Source: Xylaria sp. FL1777
Lineage: Eukaryota > Ascomycota > Sordariomycetes > Xylariales > Xylariaceae
DNA: 27,190 nt
NCBI GenBank assembly: GCA_022578965.1
Contig: MU400888.1
Span: 1-27,190, forward strand
Direction of reading: 5' to 3'
The translations under genes were made by a program, and so were the position numbers. The notes under the pieces were generated by a model. The model saw nothing but the letters and a program-made list of their open reading frames with translations. It searched no databases and was not told the origin of the DNA. Shown piece by piece: positions 21,690 to 27,190 of the stretch (its first letter is position 1; the number at the start of each line of letters is the position of its first letter).

Positions 21690-22197
21690 ATTTGTACTAG
21701 CCTAGTATAATACTAGGCTAATATAAATACTAGGCTAGTTTAATATGTACTAAGCTAATATTAGTTTAAAAAAAAATACTAGGCTAGTATAGATTAATAC
21801 TAAGCTAATATTAGTCTAAGAAAAAAATACTAAGCTAATATGAACTAATATTAAGCTAATATAATACTAGGCTAGTCCGGATTAACTTAGTATTAATATT
21901 AGTATATATTAAGCTAATATAGATTAATACTAAGCTAGTATTAATCTAAGAAAAAAATACTAGGCTAATATAAACTAATATTAAGCTAATATAATACTAA
22001 GCTAATTTAAACTAGCTTAATATTAATATTAGTATATATTAAGCTAATACAAACTAATATTAAGCTAATATTAGTTTAAGAAAAAAATATTAAGCTAGTA
22101 CGAACTAATATTAAGCTAGTATAATATTAAGCTAGTTTAAACTAGCTTAGTATTAATATTAGTATATATTAAGCTAATATAAACTAATTATTAACCT
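21690..22197. repeat. TAGCCTAGTA palindrome array, long block
   Basis: About nine alternating palindromic modules (ACTAGGCTAATA, ATTAAGCTAATATTAG) are separated by TTTAAGAAAAAAATA spacers. A higher-order unit of about 180 bases, ending in AGCTTAGTATTAATATTAGTA and continuing TATATTAAGCTAATA, repeats at least three times between 21880 and 22180. The block ends in AACTAATTATTAACCTTAAT, like the left block at 2010. Confidence 0.8.
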
Positions 22198-22757
22198 TAA
22201 TAATAGCTAAAGTTAAAACAAAAAAACATAGCAATTATAAAAAAAATACTAAAAAAAATACTAAAAAAACTATAAAATTAATATGTTTAGCTAGTTAATT
22301 AAAAACTTTAAGCATTATAATAATATAAAATTAATATAAACTTATTAAAAAAGCAAATATTTAGTATTAATACTATAACTTTTAAATATTTATAAAAAAG
22401 TAAATATAACTTTAAAAAATAAAAACAAAATAAATAATTGTTTAATTTTTTATAATAAATAAAGTTTAATAATTTTTATTTAGCAAAAAGAACTATTTAT
22501 TAAAAATATAATATAAATAATTATTATGTTTATAAATGTAGTTTTGCTTATAAATTAAAAAAGAAAAACATTATATATTAAAACTTTAAATAGTATTTAT
22601 AAAAGCTAAAATCTTTTATAAGCTTTAAATATATAAAGATTTTTTTTAAAGTTATAAAAATTAGCAAAAATAAAAAAAGAATTCTTAATACTACAATAAA
22701 ATAAATATATAACTTTGTTTTAAGTAATAATAAGCTATTAAAATAAAAAGCTTATTA
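22198..22757. other. AT-rich decayed DNA
   Basis: A-rich plus strand, no recognisable reading frame or repeat. Confidence 0.45.
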
Positions 22758-22925
22758 TTAAGGTTAAAAATTAGTACTACTAATTTAGTATTTAGTACTA
22801 CTAATACTAAATTAGTTTAGTATTGCTTAGTATTAATATTAAGCTAGTTTAATACTATATAGTACTAATATTAATACTAAATACTAAAAATATTAGCTTA
22901 ATAGTACTAAAAGTACTAAAAGTAC
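22758..22925 (+). repeat. AGTACT-rich palindromic repeat block, right copy
   Basis: It opens AAGGTTAAAAATTAGTACTA and closes with three TAGTACTAAA units. It is inverted with respect to 59-236. The core includes TATATAGTACTA and an AAGCTAG word, which links it to the GCTA arrays nearby. Confidence 0.7.
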
Positions 22926-23285
22926 TAAAATATAATAATATTAAAAAAAAAAAATATTTTTTCACTTAATAAAATAATAAAATAATAATTGTTTTTAATT
23001 TAATAAATATTATTATGTTTTATATAATAAGTTTTAAGTAATTTAATAATGTTTTATTATGTTTTTTAAATTAAATTTAAATAAAAACTATTATAAAATT
23101 ATAAATTATTAAGTATTAAATAATAATTCTTTTTAAATAAAATAAACTATTAGCTTTTTTATTTAAAAACTTTTAAAGAATTAACTTTTTATTAAATTAA
23201 AGTGATTTTTACTTAGTTTTTTATATATTTTAACTAGTTTTTTAATATATTATAGCTAAATTTAATATGTAACATTAAAAAGTCC
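22926..23285. other. AT-rich stretch, no feature
   Basis: No gene is seen. A segment near 23170-23215 (AAAGAATTAAC, then ATTAAATTAAAGTGATTTTT) is loosely repeated at about 23349-23390, 178 bases downstream. Confidence 0.45.
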
Positions 23286-23362
23286 TAGTGTTCTAAAGCA
23301 AATACGAAAAATCAGCTAATTAATAAAAACTAAGCGGATATATATAAGCTTAAAGAACACTA
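23286..23362. repeat. 77-bp segment with inverted ends
   Basis: TAGTGTTCTAAAG (23286-23298) and CTTAAAGAACACTA (23349-23362) are inverted copies with one base extra in the second. The interior has AAATACGAAAAATCAGC and AAGCGGATATA, so it is less mutated than its surroundings. It could be a tiny inverted-repeat element or a regulatory stem inside an LTR. Confidence 0.5.
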
Positions 23363-23449
23363 TTTTTTGATTAAACTAAAGTGTTTTTGCATTATAAACT
23401 TTATTTATTTCTTTATTTATACTATATATTTGTTATGAAATTAGCATAA

Positions 23450-23650
23450 AAGTAGCTTTTAGAGCGGCCTAATGCTTTTATATATACTTTGCACCTTTTT
23501 TTTTGCTAGCTAGAGCTAAAGTCACGTAACGACTTACCTAGCTCACTAAGCTTATAATAATCCAAAGCTTATTAGGCTTACGGTAATTTAAGGCTTACTA
23601 AGCTTACGGTAATTTAGTGCTTACTAAACTTGCAGTAATTTAAAAAAAGT
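23450..23650. other. Less mutated island with hairpin and 26-27 bp repeats
   Basis: Base composition rises here (GAGCGGCC, GTCACGTAACGAC). A two-part hairpin spans 23513-23544: GAGCTA pairs with TAGCTC and AAGTC with GACTT, with a 3-base bulge and the loop ACGTAAC. Directly after it, 26-27 bp units containing CTTACGGTAATTTA run from 23548 to 23642 (about 3.6 units). The position, about 0.9 kb upstream of a gag relic, is compatible with an LTR or leader of the Gypsy element, but I see no matching second LTR in the window. Confidence 0.55.
23548..23642. repeat. 26-27 bp tandem repeat
   Basis: Units start at 23548, 23575, 23601 and 23627; consensus RGCTTACGGTAATTTARKGC with TTACTA at the end. 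The first unit has TTATAATAATCCA in place of TTACGGTAATTTA. Confidence 0.8.
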
Positions 23651-24480
23651 TACTACTTTTTTTATCTTTTTTTTGTTTATATAATTATGCACTTTTTATA
23701 TTTAGTTATTTATTTAGTTCTAGTTTTTTAGCTATTAATTTTTTATAACTGCTAAGCATTAATATATTTATTACTTTTAATTTTTTAAAACTTTTATTAA
23801 TGCATAGTAATAAAAGTACTTTAAAAACCTTTCTAACGAACTACTATTAAAGATTTTATTATTACTTATAAATTAAAACCTTAAAAGCAAACCTGTTATA
23901 TTAATATATAATAAGTTTGTTATACTTTAATAGCTTTTTAATTAATAAGACTTAATATATAAAAATAAATATTAGTATAAAAAGTTAAATAATAAACAAT
24001 TTACAAAATAAACTCTTAGAAATATACTAAAAAAATATTTAAAAAATAAAAATGCTAAATAGCATTATATAAGTAAACTTTACTTAATAACTAATAAACT
24101 AGATTTAAGTTATACTACTAAAAACAAAAAGTTAAAAATTAAGTTTAAAGATTTTAAAAACTTCTAGAACTAGCAACGTACTAAAACAACAAACTTTAGT
24201 ATTTTTATTAACTATTTTTATTAAAAAAAAAGCAGTAGTAAAAAAAAAAAAGTTAAGCAGTAGTAGTAAAAAAAAACTAACGTTAATACTAACGCTATAA
24301 AGCAAACTAGTTGTTTTAACTTAAAGAACAGCTTAAATATTAAGCGTTATAACTTTTAAACTAGCATAAATACTAGCTATAATAATTAAAGCAGCAATAA
24401 TAACTGCTATTATAATAAGTTAAAGCTTTAAATAAGTAATTATACTATAATTAATGCTAATATTACTACTAGCAAACTTA
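23651..24480. other. AT-rich region upstream of gag remnant
   Basis: No intact gene is seen. From about 24150 the plus strand turns A-rich, with AGCAGTAGTA-type repeats near 24231-24270, and may be the decayed 5' part of the Gypsy element (leader or N-terminal Gag). Confidence 0.4.
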
Positions 24481-25310
24481 ATGCTTACTTTTACTACTGT
24501 TATACTTAAAGTAATAACTTAAAATAAAAAACCTAACTTTTTATTATTATTATTGCTATTATTATTAAGATTATTTATAATGTTAAAAATACTAAACATT
24601 AAAAGTTTTAAATTTACTGCTTTAAAGCTTTATAATAAATCTATAAATATAAAAGCTTTTTTAATTTATGTTAAACTTTATTTAAAATGGCATTTTATTA
24701 TTATTATAAAAAAAAATCAAAAAGTAATAACTACTTTATAATTTTTATTAAAAAAAGTACTAAAATAGTTTTAATTTATTTTAAAGGATTTTTTAAAAGC
24801 TAATAAGTTAACTAACTTTAAGCTAAAAATAAAAAAAATTTTCAAAAATTACGTTAAATTTAAAAATTAAATAAAAGTACTGTTTAAAGATATTTAAAAA
24901 GCAAAACACGCAAAAAAAACATTTTACTGCTTAAAACAAACAAAAGCAGTAATAAATTATATTATAAAATTTAAACAATTAGTAATAATTTTAAAATTAC
25001 TTAAGCTTATATTGTTTTATTTATTTTATAGTAAACTTAAAACTTAAGTTTAAAACAAACTATATAAAATAAATAAACTAGCAAAAATTAATATATATAT
25101 TAATATAGCTATTATAATTAATTAATAATTATTTAACTAGTATTTTAAAACTAAAAAAACTAAAAAAAACAAAAAAAAAATATTTAAAAAAATATTAAAC
25201 AAAGATTTAAGTAAATTAGTAAAGTTTAAAAATAATAACCTTAAAATATGTTTAAAATTAAATGTTATAACTGTAAAAAAAAAGAACACTTTTAAAAATA
25301 ATGCTAATTT
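24481..25310 (+). pseudogene. gag: Gag remnant of a Ty3/Gypsy LTR retrotransposon
   Basis: One plus-strand frame (codons in phase with 24481) stays readable to about 25200, with stops only as TAA or TAG. It shows the Gag order: an F...K..N.S...I.AFL..VKLYLKWH segment (about 24610-24690), where Ty3/Gypsy Gag has F.G....L..FL.Q..LY; then KV, F and FLK; A.K...YCLKQTKAVINY..KFKQL (about 24901-24980), matching A...L..LKQ.GSV..Y...F..L; and FY..LK.. (about 25039), where FY.GL usually sits. The zinc knuckle at 25263-25304, CYNCKKKEHF.K.C (two in-frame TAA), is a perfect C-X2-C-X4-H-X4-C box but lies one frame earlier, so a frameshift occurred between about 25140 and 25260, perhaps in the A10 run at 25171. 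Gag packages the RNA in virus-like particles. It is non-functional here. Confidence 0.8.
25263..25304 (+). other. CCHC zinc knuckle of decayed Gag
   Basis: The codons give Cys-Tyr-Asn-Cys, four residues, His, four residues (two read as TAA) and Cys. TAA is the RIP product of CAA, so Gln is likely at these two positions. This is the nucleic-acid-binding box of retroviral-type nucleocapsids. Confidence 0.85.
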
Positions 25311-26776
25311 AAGAAAAAAAACAAAAAAAAAAGCTATAAAAAAGAAAAGATTTTTTAACTTAAAAAAAAAGTACAAGTTATAAAAGTTTAAAACAACAAA
25401 AAACAATAAAGCAATTTAAAAAATATGTTTTTAAAGCAAAAGTATAAAGTTGCTGTTTTAAGTTAAAATAAAAGTGTTATACTAAACAAATTTAAATGCT
25501 TTATTTATATAGGTTAAAATAAATAAGCATATAAATACTATTTAGAAGCTTTGCAATTATTAAAACAAATTGCAAAAAAATATATTTACTATATAAACAA
25601 TTAAAATTATTTAATATATAACTTAAAAAAATAGTTTAACTAAAAGTAGCAAACAATAAAAAGTAATAAATTAATGTAATTAATAAACTTATAAAACTAT
25701 AAAAACTTTAAATTATTAAAGCTTAAAATATAGCTTAAAAAAAAATTATGTTTAAAAAAATAAAACTATAACTATAAATAGTATAGTTATTAAACTAATT
25801 ATAAACTATTAAAACATTTAGTTGCTAAATAAACTTAAAAAAATAGAACTTATAAAACTTTAAAGCAAAAACAAATAAAATTAAAAAATACTACAAAAAA
25901 AGAACTAATAAAAATAAACAAAGTATTTTTATAGCTTAAACTGCTTTAAATGCAATAAAACAAAAAAGCACTAATAGTTAGCGCAAAAACTAATATGTCC
26001 TAAAAACTAAAACTAGTAATTTAACTAATTACTAAAAATTACTATTATAATAAAACTATAATAAAAAACAATAATAATATTTTACGCTTAAAAAATTTAA
26101 AATATAATAAAGTACTATAAAATTGCTATATAATATATTATTGTTATTAATATTTACTTAATAAACTAAAAAATAATTAGTTTTTTAAACAAATTATAAA
26201 AACAAAAATATAAAACTTTTATAAATTAAAATAGTTAGTTATAACTATAGTTTATTATAAAGATTTACGAAAATTTGCAACATTTAAAAAGAATTTTAAT
26301 TATACTTATAATATTACTTTAAAAAAATGTAAAAATAACTGCTATAAATATTACTAGCTAATTAAAGCATAATTATACTAAAAAATAGTTGCTAAAAACA
26401 AAAAAGCTTAAAAACTGCAATTTAAAGCTTAATTAAAAGCAAAAACAAAATAAAATATAACAATATTTAAAGTACTAAATAAAATAAGCATTTAAACATC
26501 TTATAAAAAAAAATCAAAAAATAAAATAAACACTTATTAAAAAAGCAGCAAATAGCTAAAAAAACTAAAGCCTTACGTAAAGTTTAATGCAATAACTAGC
26601 AAAACTAATTTAAAGTTAAACTTATATATTAAAAAAGAAAATATAACACTTTAATTAATTTAAAAGTATAAGCTAATATAATTTTACTTAAAGTAGCAAA
26701 ACAAAATAAAATTCTTTAAAAATATAAGCAAAAATTCTAAAAAATTAAAAGATTTAATAAAAGTACTTCTAGCTAT
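25311..26776 (+). other. A-rich decayed DNA downstream of gag, pol not recognised
   Basis: If the element were complete, protease and reverse transcriptase would follow. Some stretches read as plausible relics: in the zinc-knuckle frame, about 25520-25600, there is YKYYLEALQLLKQIAKK. I find no DSG or Y.DD-type box. Either pol is too mutated to read, or this is another element. Confidence 0.4.
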
Positions 26777-26792
26777 AATAATAGTTATATAT
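26777..26792. repeat. TSD of GC-rich retroinsert, left
   Basis: The 16 bases AATAATAGTTATATAT recur exactly at 27077-27092. Confidence 0.92.
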
Positions 26793-27076
26793 ATTGTTAT
26801 ATTGTATTACTTGGGACTAACGGCTTTAGAAAGCCATGCCGGAAGCTACCTAATTTTACACGTGGGTAAAAACCGTGCCGGAGCCGGATAAAAACATCCC
26901 TGCTAACTGCCCGCCACCACAACCTATACCCCTCCTACAGCTAACTGCATAGGCGCCACTATTCAGAAATCGCGTCGCTCGATTCCTATTCAACACCGCC
27001 GCCTTTGCTGCCTGCGTTCTCGCCTACTACGCAAGCGCAGCCCCTCGTTACTTAGACCGCTTACTAACAGTCCTCA
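26793..27076 (-). mobile_element. 284-bp GC-rich retroinsert, un-RIPped
   Basis: This is the only stretch of ordinary base composition in the window; it is rich in C, G and CpG (GCGTCGCTCG, CACCGCCGCC). It is flanked by perfect 16-bp TSDs. In minus sense the 3' end carries CACGGTTTTTACCC, then a strong hairpin GGCTT-TCTA-AAGCC overlapping GCCGTTAGTCCCAAGTAATACAA, and a short ACAATAT repeat. This is the same tail module as in the SINEs and the 607-bp retroinsert. The 5' part (about 190 bases, beginning GAGGACTGTTAGTAAGCGG in minus sense) is unrelated to the other bodies. I see no convincing box A/B pair, so it may be 5'-truncated or of another origin. Lack of mutation means a recent insertion, or a length below the RIP threshold (a few hundred bases in Neurospora). 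Confidence 0.85.
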
Positions 27077-27092
27077 AATAATAGTTATATAT
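27077..27092. repeat. TSD of GC-rich retroinsert, right
   Basis: This is an exact repeat of 26777-26792. The last 98 bases of the window are A/T-rich with no feature. Confidence 0.92.
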
Positions 27093-27190
27093 TTAAAAAA
27101 AACTAAACTTTTTAATATATTTATATAAAAACACAAAAAACAAATTGTATTAAATATTGCTAATATATTTAATTATAATATTATTTTAGG

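Noticed and set aside
25137..25406. 89-codon minus-strand open frame
   Set aside because: It lies opposite the Gag zinc-knuckle region; its Phe/Val runs are the complement of Lys codons.
1..27190. Mitochondrial or apicomplexan origin suggested by very low GC
   Set aside because: No mitochondrial genes or rRNA are present, the copies differ by transitions as in RIP, and a GC-rich insert shows that the genome is not uniformly AT-rich.

Overview
This window looks like a heavily decayed, repeat-only piece of nuclear DNA from a filamentous ascomycete (Pezizomycotina): an AT-rich isochore, subtelomere or accessory-chromosome block. I see no intact host gene; the longest open frames are under 90 codons and are runs of T-rich or A-rich decayed DNA. 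Two copies of one 5.1 kb element differ almost only by C/T and G/A transitions, which is the mark of repeat-induced point mutation (RIP). A 284-bp GC-rich insertion near the right end escaped RIP and shows what un-mutated DNA of this genome may look like. The organism assignment is inference; no telomere, centromere or rRNA is visible.

Layout. 1-2.2 kb: AGTACT-rich palindromic repeats, three tandem-repeat arrays (44-45, 24-25 and 118 bp units) and an array of GCTTAATA/GCCTAGTA palindromes. 2.2-3.9 kb: decayed T-rich DNA. 3.9-9.8 kb: LINE copy A, minus sense, between a 17-bp target-site duplication (TSD), carrying a nested tRNA-headed SINE. 9.8-10.8 kb: spacer. 10.8-16.6 kb: LINE copy B, same orientation, 15-bp TSD, carrying a different nested retroinsert. 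16.6-19.6 kb: decayed DNA. 19.6-20.3 kb: a second copy of the SINE, plus sense, with a perfect 18-bp TSD. 20.4-22.9 kb: decayed DNA, two more GCCTAGTA arrays and an inverted AGTACT block. 23.2-23.65 kb: a less mutated stretch with a hairpin and 26-27 bp repeats. 24.5-25.3 kb: the gag remnant of a Ty3/Gypsy LTR retrotransposon with a readable CCHC zinc knuckle. 26.8-27.1 kb: the GC-rich un-RIPped retroinsert.

The most interesting observation is a modular retroposon set. Four insertions with three unrelated bodies (two tRNA-headed SINEs, a 607-bp coding-like body and a 284-bp GC-rich body) all end in the same 3' module: a GTTTTTACC block, a small hairpin, then GCCGTTNGTCCAAGTAATACAA. All have 14-18 bp TSDs. 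This is what is expected if one LINE, not itself present here, recognises that tail and mobilises anything fused to it. The two LINE copies in the window end in a different tail, so they are probably not the partner.
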